Of a stretch of 64,000 bases of DNA, positions 1-9,023 are shown piece after piece. The position numbers and the translations under genes were made by a program. The stretch covers positions 62,001 to 126,000 of the forward strand of contig JALOCD010000001.1 in NCBI GenBank assembly GCA_023228025.1. Direction: 5' to 3'. Source of the DNA: Prolixibacteraceae bacterium (GTDB lineage: Bacteria > Bacteroidota > Bacteroidia > Bacteroidales > Prolixibacteraceae). The notes under the pieces are model-generated. The model did not search any database. It saw only the letters and a program-made list of their open reading frames with translations, and was not told the DNA's origin. How positions within the stretch are numbered: the first letter of the stretch is position 1; every line of letters starts with the position of its first letter.

Positions 1-399
1 CTATACGCCAGGTTGCTTGAGCCTGAAAAAGCATATGAAAACCTGAGTGAACTGATCAGAAAAAGCACCTTACCCAATCTTTTCGACACACATCCTCCCT
101 TTCAGATCGATGGCAACTTTGGCGGAACTGCCGCTATGGCTGAAATGCTCCTGCAATCTCAAAACGGAGAGCTTCATCTATTGCCAGCACTTCCAACAGA
201 ATGGTCAGAAGGTTCCATTCATGGCTTGCGTGCAAGAGGGGCCTGCACGGTCAACCTGGATTGGAAAAATGGAAAACTGAACAGGGTAACCGTTAAATCT
301 GATTATGGAGGATCCTATGCGATTCGATACCTGGATAAAACAAAACAGATCCAGCTCAAACCAGGGAAAGTTATCGAACTGGATGGCTCACTGAATTAG
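1..399 (+). CDS. GH95-type alpha-L-fucosidase, C-terminal part (cut by window edge)
   Basis: The reading frame is open from base 1 and ends with TAG at 397-399, so only the last 132 or so codons are present. The segment THPPFQIDGNFGGTAAMAEM is a hallmark of the end of the (alpha/alpha)6 barrel of GH95 1,2-alpha-L-fucosidases. It is followed by a short beta domain (LLPALPTEWSEGSIHGLRAR) typical of the C-terminus of this family. Known GH95 enzymes remove terminal L-fucose or L-galactose from glycans, usually in the periplasm. A sulfatase remnant follows, which would fit breakdown of a fucosylated, sulfated glycan, but that is inference. The N-terminal half lies outside the window. Confidence 0.85.
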   Translation, partial: LYARLLEPEKAYENLSELIRKSTLPNLFDTHPPFQIDGNFGGTAAMAEMLLQSQNGELHLLPALPTEWSEGSIHGLRARGACTVNLDWKNGKLNRVTVKSDYGGSYAIRYLDKTKQIQLKPGKVIELDGSLN

Positions 400-609
400 G
401 CACAGCCGAATAAACAGGTGTTCAAATTATGCCTCCCCCAGTTAGGAATATAATGTGGGTAAGAATGGAATAAGATCCAAATTCCGTTATGTTCAGGCCA
501 TATTGTATGATTAGAAATCTGCCAATGTGGATCTCTTGAGAACCTATGTGGCCTATGTTGTGAAATTTAAACAGTTCCTTAATATATTTATCCTCCAAAC
601 TGACAAACC

Positions 610-1299
610 ATGAACAAATCCGGTTACTTTCTCCCTATGATGGCCATCCTACCGTTTGGTGCGCTGGCTCAGAATAATTTAGACCTAAAACCCCGGACCA
701 ATCCCAATGTGATATTCATTTATGCCGACGACATTGGCTTTGGCGATCTGAGCTGCAACGGCGCAAAAACCATCAAAACACCCAATGTTGAAGCGCTTGC
801 CCGGCATGGGGTGCGCTATACCAACATGCACAGTTCGGCTGCCACCTGCACTCCCTCGAGGTATGCCCTGCTGACCGGCGAATATGCCTGGCGCAAAGAG
901 GGCACCAGAATCGCCGCAGGCAATGCCGGCTCAATTATCCGCCCCGAAAGGTTTACGCTTGCCGATGTGTTCAAAATTGCCGGATACCAAACTGGGGTTG
1001 TAGGCAAGTGGCACCTTGGCCTTGGCGATAAAACCGGCTCCCAGGATTGGAACGGCCATATCACCCCCGGACCTTCAGATCTTGGATTTAATTATTCATT
1101 CATCCTAGCTGCCACCGGCGACAGGGTTCCCTGCGTTTATGTCGAAAACGAGCACATCGCCAACCTCGATCCCAAAGATCAGCTTTACGACCTTTCCAAA
1201 GATAAGGGAGAGAAGATAAATGTCGCAGCGCTGCATCCGGATGTCGTTGAAAAACTAAAAATCAAGCTGGAAAGGATCAAAAATCAAAATGATCATTAA
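610..1299 (+). pseudogene. Arylsulfatase remnant with an in-frame internal deletion
   Basis: The 229-residue frame starts with a signal peptide (about 1-20). The N-terminal sulfatase fold follows: NVIFIYADDIGFGD (metal-binding Asp pair), then CTPSR at residues 80-84, where Cys80 would be converted to formylglycine, and GKWHLG. Family members are usually 450-500 residues. Here the text runs normally to about residue 189 (NLDPKD) and then jumps to the family C-terminus (QLYDLSKDKGEKINVAALHP). About 250 residues of the middle are therefore missing without a frameshift. The lost part includes the second half of the metal site and the substrate pocket, so activity is unlikely. A sequencing or assembly deletion is the alternative. 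Confidence 0.8.
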
Positions 1300-1376
1300 A
1301 TTTGGTGACTCGTTTCCGAATTCGAATACAATTAATTTTTACCATTAATCGCCCCTGAAGGCAAAACAACCAAAAA

Positions 1377-2114
1377 ATGAAGAAAAACATCTTGTTATCC
1401 GTTATCCTGCTTGCAGCGATGATCTTTTCAACTTCCACATTTGCACAAGAGGTCAATAAACTGTCCAAAAAAGAGAAAAAATCCGGCTGGACTCTCCTTT
1501 TCAACGGGAAAAATTTTGATGGCTGGAGAAAGTGCAATGGCACAGCTATGCCAACCAACTGGATCGTTGAAGACAATGCCATGAAAATTTTTACCGCTCC
1601 CGACAAAAAACCCGGACAAGGTTCAGATGGTGATGTCGTTTATGGAGCCAAAAAATACAAGAATTTCGAACTCTCCATCGACTGGAAAGCTGGCAAAGCT
1701 ACCAATTCGGGCATTTTCTATTATGTAAGGGAGGTACCCGGAAAACCAATCTATTATGCCGCTCCCGAAGTTCAAGTACTCGACAACAAGGATGCCGGTG
1801 ACAACAAAATAGACAACCACCTTGCCGGCTCACTTTATGACATGCTGCCTTGTGATCCCAAAACCGTACATCCTGCCGGTGAGTGGAATACCACTGTCAT
1901 CAAAGTAAAAGACGGTGTTGCCACCCATGTAATGAATGGCGTGGAGGTAGTGAAATATACCTTGTGGACTCCGGAGTGGGATGCCATGGTAGCCAAAAGT
2001 AAATTCAAAAATTTCCCCGGTTTCACCGAGGGAATCTCGAAAGAGGGTTTTATCGGCCTTCAGGATCACGGCTACGCATGCTGGTTCCGCAACGTGAAGA
2101 TCCGCGAATTATAG
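1377..2114 (+). CDS. Secreted DUF1080 (3-keto-disaccharide hydrolase type) protein
   Basis: The protein has 245 residues with a clear signal peptide (about 1-24, ending TSTFAQ). The body is a single DUF1080 jelly roll with the usual landmarks GWTLLFNGKNFDGW near the start, NWIVEDNAMKI and SGIFYYVREV. The DUF1080 family (Pfam 3keto-disac_hyd) contains enzymes that cleave 3-keto-glycosides made by oxidoreductases. Two exported Gfo/Idh/MocA proteins and a ThuA protein lie 5-10 kb downstream and could supply such substrates, but this link is inference. The start ATG at 1377 directly precedes the signal peptide. Confidence 0.85.
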   Translation: MKKNILLSVILLAAMIFSTSTFAQEVNKLSKKEKKSGWTLLFNGKNFDGWRKCNGTAMPTNWIVEDNAMKIFTAPDKKPGQGSDGDVVYGAKKYKNFELSIDWKAGKATNSGIFYYVREVPGKPIYYAAPEVQVLDNKDAGDNKIDNHLAGSLYDMLPCDPKTVHPAGEWNTTVIKVKDGVATHVMNGVEVVKYTLWTPEWDAMVAKSKFKNFPGFTEGISKEGFIGLQDHGYACWFRNVKIREL

Positions 2115-2135
2115 TCCAAAAAGAATTTCGTTTTT

Positions 2136-2228
2136 ATGAAATACCCATGAGACAATCATCTCACCAACCGAAAATGAATAGGTGGGTATTCCATCAGACC
2201 ATTAAAAAATAAAATTATATACTGATGA
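2136..2228 (+). repeat. Dispersed element J, copy 1
   Basis: A stretch of about 93 bases recurs almost exactly, on the other strand, at 47136-47254. The first 37 and the last 40 bases are identical in both copies. The centre differs and is longer in copy 2. Inside are short inverted repeats (AATACCCA with TGGGTATT, and TGAGA with TCTCA). It lies just after the DUF1080 stop codon. Confidence 0.75.
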
Positions 2229-2233
2229 AATTC

Positions 2234-2274
2234 AAAGGCCTGAATCATGCCCAATGCGCATGGTTCAGGCCTTT
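2234..2274. terminator. Strong hairpin, probable bidirectional terminator
   Basis: The arms 2234-2250 and 2258-2274 (AAAGGCCTGAA then T or C, then CATGC) pair over 17 positions with one mismatch and a 7-base loop. It sits between convergent genes (DUF1080 on plus, PIN toxin on minus), where a shared terminator is expected. The A-run on one side and T-run on the other fit use in both directions. A REP-like palindrome is the alternative. Confidence 0.6.
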
Positions 2275-2296
2275 CTGATATTGGCAACTCTCTGTT

Positions 2297-2713
2297 TTAA
2301 AAGAATGATTTTATAAATTCACCTGCCGTCATGACTGGAATTTTTGAAGATTTAAAATCCCTCAAATTTCTGGTGATGATGATATCCTGGCTATTCTCAA
2401 TGGCTGAGTAATACTGAATGGCATCTTCAAAATCACCAAATCCACTGTCATTCAAGGATAAATCTATAATTTTATCATCCAGCGATAAAACGATAGTAAG
2501 TATCTTGAATTTTCTCAAAATCTCTTTGGCAACGACGGATGAATATGTTTTTTGCAGCAGGTAATTTGTATTGGCAAAAGATAAAGATGACACACTAAGC
2601 CTTACCATATTTTTATCGGCAAGTGAAAAAAGCTTCGCGGCATCCTCATAAAATGGCTCTCGCCTGGCAAGTAAATCAATGATGATATTCGTATCTATCA
2701 ATAGCTGCTTCAT
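2297..2713 (-). CDS. PIN-domain ribonuclease toxin (VapC-like)
   Basis: The 138-residue protein is a single PIN domain. It has the N-terminal Asp (Asp7 in LLIDTNIIIDLL), a central acidic pair (Asp94, Asp97 in GFGDFEDAIQ) and a C-terminal Asp119 after IIITRN, which together form the usual Mg-binding site. PIN toxins cleave RNA, commonly tRNA or rRNA. The gene overlaps the upstream antitoxin gene by four bases, so translation is probably coupled. The length is normal for the family. Confidence 0.85.
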   Translation of the reverse strand: MKQLLIDTNIIIDLLARREPFYEDAAKLFSLADKNMVRLSVSSLSFANTNYLLQKTYSSVVAKEILRKFKILTIVLSLDDKIIDLSLNDSGFGDFEDAIQYYSAIENSQDIIITRNLRDFKSSKIPVMTAGEFIKSFF

Positions 2714-2955
2714 TTATGCTTCTCAGATAAATAATCACCATAATCCTTTTTCAAATCATAATCAGCATTGATTTCGATTACCCCACTTAAACTTTTAACC
2801 AGAGGCGTAATCTCTAAATCCTTTGATTTTGTGTGTGTTACTGAATCTAAATAAGATTCAATCATGCGTGAAACACTTACATTGTGGTTTCGGGCATAAG
2901 ATTTTGCCCGTTCTATCACATCACTGTCCAGCCTGACTGTTAATTTTGAGTCCAT
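2710..2955 (-). CDS. DUF6364-family antitoxin (ribbon-helix-helix-like)
   Basis: From ATG at 2955 the product is 81 residues beginning MDSKLTVRLDSDVIERAKSY, the standard start of DUF6364 antitoxins. The N-terminal part resembles a DNA-binding ribbon-helix-helix, and the C-terminal part (ITPLVKSLSGVI onward) should wrap the toxin. An in-frame ATG 17 codons upstream lies inside the operator-like palindrome and is unlikely to be used. It forms an operon with the downstream PIN toxin. Confidence 0.8.
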   Translation of the reverse strand: MDSKLTVRLDSDVIERAKSYARNHNVSVSRMIESYLDSVTHTKSKDLEITPLVKSLSGVIEINADYDLKKDYGDYLSEKHK

Positions 2956-2968
2956 AATATTATTTCTA

Positions 2969-3007
2969 TGCCGTACAAATATACGATATTTATACGGCAA
3001 ATGCAAA
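2969..3007 (-). promoter_or_regulatory. Promoter and operator-like palindrome of the PIN/DUF6364 operon
   Basis: On the minus strand TATATTTG (2976-2983) matches the Bacteroidota -7 box TAnnTTTG, and TTTG (3004-3007) stands 20 bases upstream as a -33 box. An inverted repeat, TGCCGTA (2969-2975) and TACGGCA (2993-2999), brackets the -7 box. This fits autoregulation by the ribbon-helix-helix antitoxin. Binding itself is inference. Confidence 0.65.
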
Positions 3008-3018
3008 TTTGTAGGAAG

Positions 3019-3735
3019 CTAATTTCTCGTAATCCCGTAATGTGCTGTCAAAATATATTTAAATGACTTAAGATCGGGTAGAACTTTCAGCGATTCTAAC
3101 TGCTGTGCAGTGTTCATGTTGAACTTATCCAAAAAGGGTCCTGCCTTCCCATCGGTCACAATTAGATTGTCGCCTGTAACCAGGTAATCCCTTCCAATCA
3201 CAAAACAGACTGACCCCGGTGTATGTCCCGGTGTGTGAATGATTTTGATTTTTAATCCATCTATAGTCAGCGTATCATTGCTGTTGAACAATACATACGG
3301 CCCATATTGCCAATGCATCTTGAAGGGTGCCACCTTGGCAGTCTGACCATTGATCATCTGCTCCTCATCCTTGTGCATATAAATTTTTGGATTACTGAAT
3401 AACCCGATGGCCCCGGTATGATCACTGTCAGTATGGGTAAGAAGAATGGTGGTGATCTGATCGGGTGATATACCAAGTTTCTTCATTTCTGCACGAACAG
3501 TATTCTTGCTGAAACCAGCATCTACCATCAGATAACTACTCTTTCCCTTAAAAATATAGGTATTGACAAAGCTATCCTTGATGCTGTAGACCGAATCATT
3601 TACCGCCATGGTTTCGGCAGGCGCCATGTTTTTGGTGGCCACTTTGTAGCTGATATAGAATCCAGCTCCGGACAGAACCAGTAACCCAACCAAAATTCCA
3701 AAACTCCAAAGGATTATTTTGACCGCTTTTTTCAT
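3019..3735 (-). CDS. Membrane-anchored metallo-beta-lactamase-fold hydrolase
   Basis: Starting at ATG 3735 gives 238 residues with one N-terminal membrane helix (about 6-28) and then an MBL-fold domain. Metal ligands are visible: HTDSDH at 101-106 (the second His of the usual HxHxDH is Asp103, a known variant), His171 in HTPGHTPGS, Asp189 in VTGDN and His232 near the end. The substrate cannot be told. The anchored domain probably faces the periplasm. An upstream in-frame start would add 23 residues before the membrane helix and is less likely. Confidence 0.8.
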   Translation of the reverse strand: MKKAVKIILWSFGILVGLLVLSGAGFYISYKVATKNMAPAETMAVNDSVYSIKDSFVNTYIFKGKSSYLMVDAGFSKNTVRAEMKKLGISPDQITTILLTHTDSDHTGAIGLFSNPKIYMHKDEEQMINGQTAKVAPFKMHWQYGPYVLFNSNDTLTIDGLKIKIIHTPGHTPGSVCFVIGRDYLVTGDNLIVTDGKAGPFLDKFNMNTAQQLESLKVLPDLKSFKYILTAHYGITRN

Positions 3736-3755
3736 TTTTGACAGAGATAAAATAG

Positions 3756-4592
3756 TTATTTGATGAGCGACTTGGCAAAAGAGGCATATAGGATCCTGCA
3801 CCATGCTTCCAATGGGATATCAATACCAGTCAGCCTTGTTAGTTGGCCAAACCCATCCACAATTTTGGAGGAATTGGTTTTGATTTCTTCTCGCTTTGCC
3901 GACTTTTTTATCCAAATAAATTCCTCGCCGAGGAGGTTCAAAAGCGCTTCCCGATCCTCCGCTTTGGCCACAGGTGGATTGGCGGTGGTTTCTGATAAAA
4001 ACAACAGACAGATCCTCATAAAATCGGTGCAACTTTCATGTTGAAAAATAGCCTCTCCTTTCCAATCATTCAGCTTTTTATCTCTGATTTCGAGGGTCCA
4101 TTCCAAAACTTTTGGTATCCAGTAATCAAAAGTCAGGCTCGTTTTCTTGTAAAGCGATGGCAGTGGATGGGCCAGGATTGAGAAACCCTTGGTTTTTGAT
4201 GGAATTATCTTTATCGCCGGGTAATCTTTCGGTAACTCATCATTTTCAAAATTCACCTTGTGCGATGCATTAAAGATGGAGCAAACTTCTGCCGTTTGAA
4301 GAAATATTTTCTTCATATCATTTTTTAGATGATCTGGCATACCAGTGACTGTTCGCAAGGTGATATTGCTCATCCCCTTGTCCTTATTCCGTTGAACGAA
4401 ATAGACTTCATTCAGTTTGTTGATCGTCCCTTCCGACCAAAGTGGATCTTTTGGATCTGAGATACTTTTAAAGAAGGTGTCAAATTTCTGGGTAGCCATC
4501 TCCCAGTTTGGCCTTTCGGTTACCATCTTCCCTATTTCAACTTTATTCTCCTTGATTGCATCGATCAATAGCTGCGAAATTTGTTTAGACAT
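3756..4592 (-). CDS. Hypothetical protein, 278 residues
   Basis: I do not recognise this family. The protein has no signal peptide or membrane segment and looks soluble and cytoplasmic. Its composition is that of a normal globular protein with an acidic/lysine-rich N-terminus and several aromatic blocks (FDYWIPKVLEWTLEIRDKK). The stop lies about 20 bases before the MBL-fold gene on the same strand, so the two may be co-transcribed. No catalytic motif could be picked out. Confidence 0.65.
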   Translation of the reverse strand: MSKQISQLLIDAIKENKVEIGKMVTERPNWEMATQKFDTFFKSISDPKDPLWSEGTINKLNEVYFVQRNKDKGMSNITLRTVTGMPDHLKNDMKKIFLQTAEVCSIFNASHKVNFENDELPKDYPAIKIIPSKTKGFSILAHPLPSLYKKTSLTFDYWIPKVLEWTLEIRDKKLNDWKGEAIFQHESCTDFMRICLLFLSETTANPPVAKAEDREALLNLLGEEFIWIKKSAKREEIKTNSSKIVDGFGQLTRLTGIDIPLEAWCRILYASFAKSLIK

Positions 4593-4613
4593 TTTGATAT
4601 TTGTTTATTGTTT

Positions 4614-4715
4614 TACCTTGAGTCCTTCGTGAATCCTTCGCGCCCTTTGTAGTGAATTTAAAAACCTTTACCACTAAGGGCTCAAAGGCAGACACAAAGG
4701 TGACACAAAGTAAAT
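4614..4715. repeat. Imperfect inverted repeat of CACAAAGG type
   Basis: The left side reads CCTTCGTG..CCCTTTGTAGTG and the right side TACCACTAAGGG..CACAAAGGTGACACAAAG, giving an imperfect inverted repeat around 4660. It belongs to the same loosely periodic CACAAA family found in many spacers of this window (for example 13297-13402 and 17701-17842). Confidence 0.5.
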
Positions 4716-4725
4716 TCCATCCTAA

Positions 4726-5841
4726 TTATTTAAAATCAACATCCACCACCATAATCTCCGACTTGCCGGTAGTGCGTACAGGAGGTCCCCAAAGCATGAT
4801 TCCGCTGCTGACGAAAAAATGGGTATGGCCGATTTTCTCATAACCCCAGCTGAGCCGATATATACGCTCAAGAATCAGGTTTAACGGAAACAACTGTCCG
4901 TTGTGCGTATGGCCCGAAAACTGAACATCAGCCATGGTTTTGGAGTTCTCTTCGATTTCGGTAGGCCGGTGATCGATCAGGATTACAGGCAGTGAATTGT
5001 TGATGGATTTTAACAGATCAACCGTAGCTTTTCTTTCATAGTACCGGTTGTCGTATCTGCCCGCAAGGTTAAACGAGTGGCCAATCACGGCTACGGAATC
5101 ACAAAGAGGTTGCATTCCTGCCTTGTCGAAAAAATGACCTTTTGCCTGCACCCCATACGACTCATGATTCCCAAGTACTGCAAAAACGCCATATTTGGTC
5201 TGGATTCCACTAAGCATTTTTGCGATCCGGTCCATCTTACCGCCATCTCCCCGACCCTCCACGATATCCCCTCCAAAAATCATCAAGTCAGGCCTGACTG
5301 CGTTGACTTTGGCAACAAACCGTACTACAAATTGGACATCGGACTGTTGCTTCAAATGGAAATCCGAAGCAAAGGCAATCTTTAGATGGTCGATATCGGA
5401 TAATTTTTTGGGCACTTCAATGCGGTATTCGCTGATGCGTATGGTGTTGAAATTAATTGCACCCGCAAACACGGTCAATGACGACACCAAGACAAATACC
5501 AACATACAGGAAACCTTGAAACGGGTACTTTTCATCTTATCCCAGGGAACTATTTTGGTGAGCCAGTTTACTAGCAGAAGAAGGTCAAAAAGAAGCACCG
5601 AGAGAAACATGTAGAGGTAAAAGGGCAAATAATAACCGGCGGTCCAGGATAGGATATCGTACACAAATCCTGATTTTCCAACTGAAAAAAAGCTTACAAA
5701 AGGATAAATGGCCACCAGGAGCAAATAGATCATTGCATACTGAAACCTATAACCTTTGTTGATAAAGAGCCGACCGATCCGCAGGAACAAATAAACATTT
5801 GGAATGACAAATGCCAGCGTGGCAATGGTATGGAAATTCAT
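4726..5841 (-). CDS. Membrane metallophosphoesterase (YaeI/YkuE-like)
   Basis: The 371-residue protein has about four hydrophobic helices in residues 1-130 followed by a calcineurin-like phosphoesterase domain. The family motifs are present in order: ASDFHL (Asp160, His162), GGDIVEGRGD (from 190), GNHES (224-228), HRP and finally SGHTHNGQ. Relatives with this layout hydrolyse lipid-linked phosphates or cyclic nucleotides. The substrate here is unknown. The gene is transcribed alone or with the minus-strand genes downstream. Confidence 0.85.
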   Translation of the reverse strand: MNFHTIATLAFVIPNVYLFLRIGRLFINKGYRFQYAMIYLLLVAIYPFVSFFSVGKSGFVYDILSWTAGYYLPFYLYMFLSVLLFDLLLLVNWLTKIVPWDKMKSTRFKVSCMLVFVLVSSLTVFAGAINFNTIRISEYRIEVPKKLSDIDHLKIAFASDFHLKQQSDVQFVVRFVAKVNAVRPDLMIFGGDIVEGRGDGGKMDRIAKMLSGIQTKYGVFAVLGNHESYGVQAKGHFFDKAGMQPLCDSVAVIGHSFNLAGRYDNRYYERKATVDLLKSINNSLPVILIDHRPTEIEENSKTMADVQFSGHTHNGQLFPLNLILERIYRLSWGYEKIGHTHFFVSSGIMLWGPPVRTTGKSEIMVVDVDFK

Positions 5842-6130
5842 TTCCGTAATGGAGTTTGTGACCTAAAGATATCGGAAAATCAGAGAAATTAAAAATTATA
5901 ACAGTTTGATTACCTCCGAATTAATTTAAACGCTATTTTTAGGCCTTTTATTGAGGGATTCAACATACTACTACGACTAATAAACAGTAACGCTTTGATG
6001 GGGTGCCCCGAAAGAACGTACCAAACTGTTTGATAAAAGAATGAATGAGCCGTATGGCGACTTCGCTGTTTCTTTCCCACTTTGCATTCCTCATTAAAAC
6101 ACAAATTATATATATTATTGAATTTTCAGC

Positions 6131-7663
6131 ATGAAGTGGAGCAACGCGTTTACCGGACCCAGATCAAAATTCCTATTTGCCGGAATTGGGATTTTCATTT
6201 GTGCCCTTTTAATATTTTCACTGAACACGGTTTCGGAATATACCTCTACCGATAAGTACTGTGTCTCCTGCCACATCCATCCGGTGCAGGACCAAAACTG
6301 GCGACTCTCCGAACACTACAACAACAAATCGGGCTTTGTTACGCATTGCGTTGATTGCCACCTGCCACCCAAGGGGCATGGATACCTTCCGGCGAAAGCC
6401 TTTCACGGAATGAAGGATATTTATGGCAAACTTTTCAAGGACAGCGCCTCATTTGACTGGGAAACAAGAAAATCCCTGGAATATGCAAAAAAATATGTTT
6501 ATGAGGAGTCCTGTATCAAATGCCACCAGAACCTCTTCCCGGCAACTCTTTCTGTGAATGGTAGCAATGCCCATCTTCAATATGTCAACGCTCCGAAGGA
6601 CCAAAAATCAAATTGCATCAACTGTCATCTCAACGTTGGACATTACGACAAGAGCAACATCCATGCCCACAATGCCAACTTTGGGGTAACCGAAACAGTC
6701 GCCAAAGAGGTTTTCACAACCGCCGCAGAGGTAAAGAACTTTGAAAATTTTGCCGAAAAAGTACCCGGAACGACCTTATCCTTCGATATGGTTGCCATTC
6801 CCGAAGGAACTTTCGAGATGGGAAGCCCCGAAAAAGAGGAACTGCGAAAACCAGATGAAGGCCCGGTAAGAAAGGTGCACCTTTCCAAATTCTGGATGGG
6901 CAAAGCCGAAGTGAGCTGGGACGAATACCTCGAATTTTTCAAGGCCACAGCCTCCCAGGGAAGAAAAGAGGCAGTGGTGAAACAACCTGTCACCGATGCC
7001 ATCACCGGTCCGACACCGCCGTGGGGCGCCCCCGACCAGGGTTGGGGAAAAGGTAGCCGACCGGCCATCACCATGTCGTGGAAGGCTGCCAACACCTATT
7101 GTTTATGGCTATCCAAAAAGACCGGCAAAAAGTACAGGCTTCCCACCGAGGCTGAATGGGAGTATGCCTGCAGGGGTGGTTCCAAAGATCCCTATTTCTT
7201 TGCAGGAAGTCCAAAGAAATTCAGCTCAACCGGTGTGTTGAACAAATTGTTTGGACCTGATACTACGGTGATCAATTCTTATGTGGCCTACAAAGTGAAC
7301 AGTCAGTCAAAAACCAAAGAACCAGGATCGGTTAAAGCAAATCCGTTCGGTTTGAAAAATATGCTGGGGAACGTCGCAGAGTTCTGCTCCGACTACTATG
7401 CCCCCAACAGCTACAAAACCATCCCGGGCGATATCCTCAACAATCCAACAGGGCCAGACAACGGTCAGGAGCATGTGATCCGGGGTGGATCCTTCAAAAG
7501 CGATGCCAAGGATGTGCGTAGCGGCGCGAGGGATTTTACCAAAACAAAGGCCTGGCTGATGACCGATCCGCAGATGCCGAAGAGCGTCTGGTGGTATTCG
7601 GATAGTAACGATGTTGGATTTAGAATTGTATGTGAAGCAGACTCAACGGTAGTTGGTCAGTAA
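6131..7663 (+). CDS. Tetraheme NapC/NrfH-like cytochrome fused to a SUMF1/FGE-fold domain
   Basis: The 510-residue protein starts with one membrane anchor (about 13-33). It then has four heme-binding CxxCH motifs: CVSCH 44-48, CVDCH 73-77, CIKCH 128-132 and CINCH 162-166, the layout of the NapC/NrfH quinol-oxidising family. From about 218 (MVAIPEGTFEMGS) to about 505 (VGFRIV) follows a complete formylglycine-generating-enzyme fold with RLPTEAEWEYACRGG and RGGSF. The region that in true FGE carries the catalytic Cys pair reads RGGSFKSDAKDVRSGAR and has none, so sulfatase maturation is unlikely. Thirteen bases separate the gene from a Tat-exported oxidoreductase. Electron transfer between quinone pool and periplasm is the likely role; the partner is inferred. 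Confidence 0.85.
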   Translation: MKWSNAFTGPRSKFLFAGIGIFICALLIFSLNTVSEYTSTDKYCVSCHIHPVQDQNWRLSEHYNNKSGFVTHCVDCHLPPKGHGYLPAKAFHGMKDIYGKLFKDSASFDWETRKSLEYAKKYVYEESCIKCHQNLFPATLSVNGSNAHLQYVNAPKDQKSNCINCHLNVGHYDKSNIHAHNANFGVTETVAKEVFTTAAEVKNFENFAEKVPGTTLSFDMVAIPEGTFEMGSPEKEELRKPDEGPVRKVHLSKFWMGKAEVSWDEYLEFFKATASQGRKEAVVKQPVTDAITGPTPPWGAPDQGWGKGSRPAITMSWKAANTYCLWLSKKTGKKYRLPTEAEWEYACRGGSKDPYFFAGSPKKFSSTGVLNKLFGPDTTVINSYVAYKVNSQSKTKEPGSVKANPFGLKNMLGNVAEFCSDYYAPNSYKTIPGDILNNPTGPDNGQEHVIRGGSFKSDAKDVRSGARDFTKTKAWLMTDPQMPKSVWWYSDSNDVGFRIVCEADSTVVGQ

Positions 7664-7675
7664 AGATTTTATACC

Positions 7676-9022
7676 ATGGAAAACAAGAAAAATATCAACA
7701 GAAGAAAATTTTTGGGCGCAGGTGTTTTAGCCGGAATTTCGGTAGTTGGCGCCAATGCCCTGCTCGCCTCTTGTAAAAAAGAGGCAACCAATGCCTCCCT
7801 CGGTCTTCCTCCGATTTTGAAAGGGGCCCCTAAAGGAAAAAAACTCAAAGCCGGACTGGTCGGTGCCGGCAACCGCGGAACAGGTGCTGCCATTAATTTC
7901 ATTAGCGCCGGCCCTGACCTGGAGATCATCGCCGTTTGTGACCTCTTTCAGGACAAGATCGATGCTTTTCGCGAAAGGTTCAAATCCTTCAACCTTGAGA
8001 TTCCGGAGAAAAATTGCTTTACCGGCTTCGATGGATACAAGAAACTGATGGCCCTCGAAGAACTTGATGTAGTGCTTCTTGCTACCCCACCCCGCTTCAG
8101 ACCGGAGCACTTTCTGGAGGCCGTCCTCAACAAGAAACATGTCTTCATGGAAAAACCGGTTGCCGTCGATCCCGTTGGAATCCGTTCCCTCATCGCTACC
8201 GGGAAGAAGGCCGAAGCGCTGGGGCTCTGCGTTGTCACCGGTACGCAACGCCGTCACCAGGAAGATTACATCGAAACGTACAAACGGGTCCAAGCCGGGG
8301 CTATCGGACGCCTTACCTCCGCAAGGGCCTTCTGGAACCAGGATCACGTCTGGTTCCGTACCCGGGAAGAGGGCTGGGACGACATGACCTACATGGTACG
8401 CAACTGGAACAATTTCTGCTGGCTCTGCGGCGACCACATCCTCGATACCCACATCCACAACATCGATGTCATCAACTGGTTCATGGGAAAGACCCCCATC
8501 AGCGCCATCGGTAACGGAGGCCGACACCGCCGCGTTACCGGCGACCAGTACGACTTCTTCAACATAGATTTTGATTATGGCAATGGGGTCAACTCCCACA
8601 GTTATTGCCGCGAAATTGACAGCTGCACCAACCGGACCGGTGAGATGGTGATGGGCACTGAGGGATATACCAACTGCGTCAACACCATCTGGGACCTCAA
8701 CGGCAAAATCAAATGGCAGTTCGAATATGAGAAAGACGCGAACGGCAACGCGATGAACCAGCTTAAAATACCCGCCTACGTGCAGGAGCACATGCACCTG
8801 GTACATGCCATACGCAAAGGCGAATATGTGAACCAGGCCGAACAGACCGCCCTTTCCACCCTGACCGCCATCATGGGCCGCACGGCAGCCTATACCGGAC
8901 AACTGGTAACCTGGGAGGAGATGATGAAATCTGACATGCAGCTCGGGCCCAAAGAGATGGTCTTCGGGCCTGTAGATATGAAATTTGAGGTGCCGGTTCC
9001 GGGTACGCCGCCAAATGTCTGA
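7676..9022 (+). CDS. Tat-exported Gfo/Idh/MocA oxidoreductase (lipoprotein-like)
   Basis: The 448-residue protein has a twin-arginine leader (NRRKFLGAGV, residues 8-17) ending in LLASC, so it may be both Tat-exported and lipid-anchored. The NAD(P)-binding Rossmann fold starts at about 57 with GLVGAGNRGTG. The family landmark FMEKPVAVD and a His-rich catalytic stretch (GDHILDTHIHNID) follow. Known exported members hold the cofactor tightly and oxidise or reduce sugars in the periplasm. It lies directly behind the cytochrome fusion gene, probably in the same transcript. Confidence 0.85.
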   Translation: MENKKNINRRKFLGAGVLAGISVVGANALLASCKKEATNASLGLPPILKGAPKGKKLKAGLVGAGNRGTGAAINFISAGPDLEIIAVCDLFQDKIDAFRERFKSFNLEIPEKNCFTGFDGYKKLMALEELDVVLLATPPRFRPEHFLEAVLNKKHVFMEKPVAVDPVGIRSLIATGKKAEALGLCVVTGTQRRHQEDYIETYKRVQAGAIGRLTSARAFWNQDHVWFRTREEGWDDMTYMVRNWNNFCWLCGDHILDTHIHNIDVINWFMGKTPISAIGNGGRHRRVTGDQYDFFNIDFDYGNGVNSHSYCREIDSCTNRTGEMVMGTEGYTNCVNTIWDLNGKIKWQFEYEKDANGNAMNQLKIPAYVQEHMHLVHAIRKGEYVNQAEQTALSTLTAIMGRTAAYTGQLVTWEEMMKSDMQLGPKEMVFGPVDMKFEVPVPGTPPNV

Positions 9023-9023
9023 A

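Noticed and set aside
1623..2069. Minus-strand frames opposite the DUF1080 gene
   Set aside because: They are shadows of a well-supported secreted protein and have no domains.
6798..7663. SUMF1 domain of the cytochrome fusion as an active formylglycine-generating enzyme for the sulfatase at 610
   Set aside because: The segment after RGGSF lacks the catalytic cysteines and the sulfatase itself is deleted. Activation of other sulfatases by this domain is unlikely.
7727..8902. Long open frame on the minus strand opposite the first Gfo/Idh gene (391 codons)
   Set aside because: The plus-strand product is a clear full-length oxidoreductase with Tat leader and motifs. The antisense frame has no recognisable domain and arises from GC-rich third positions.
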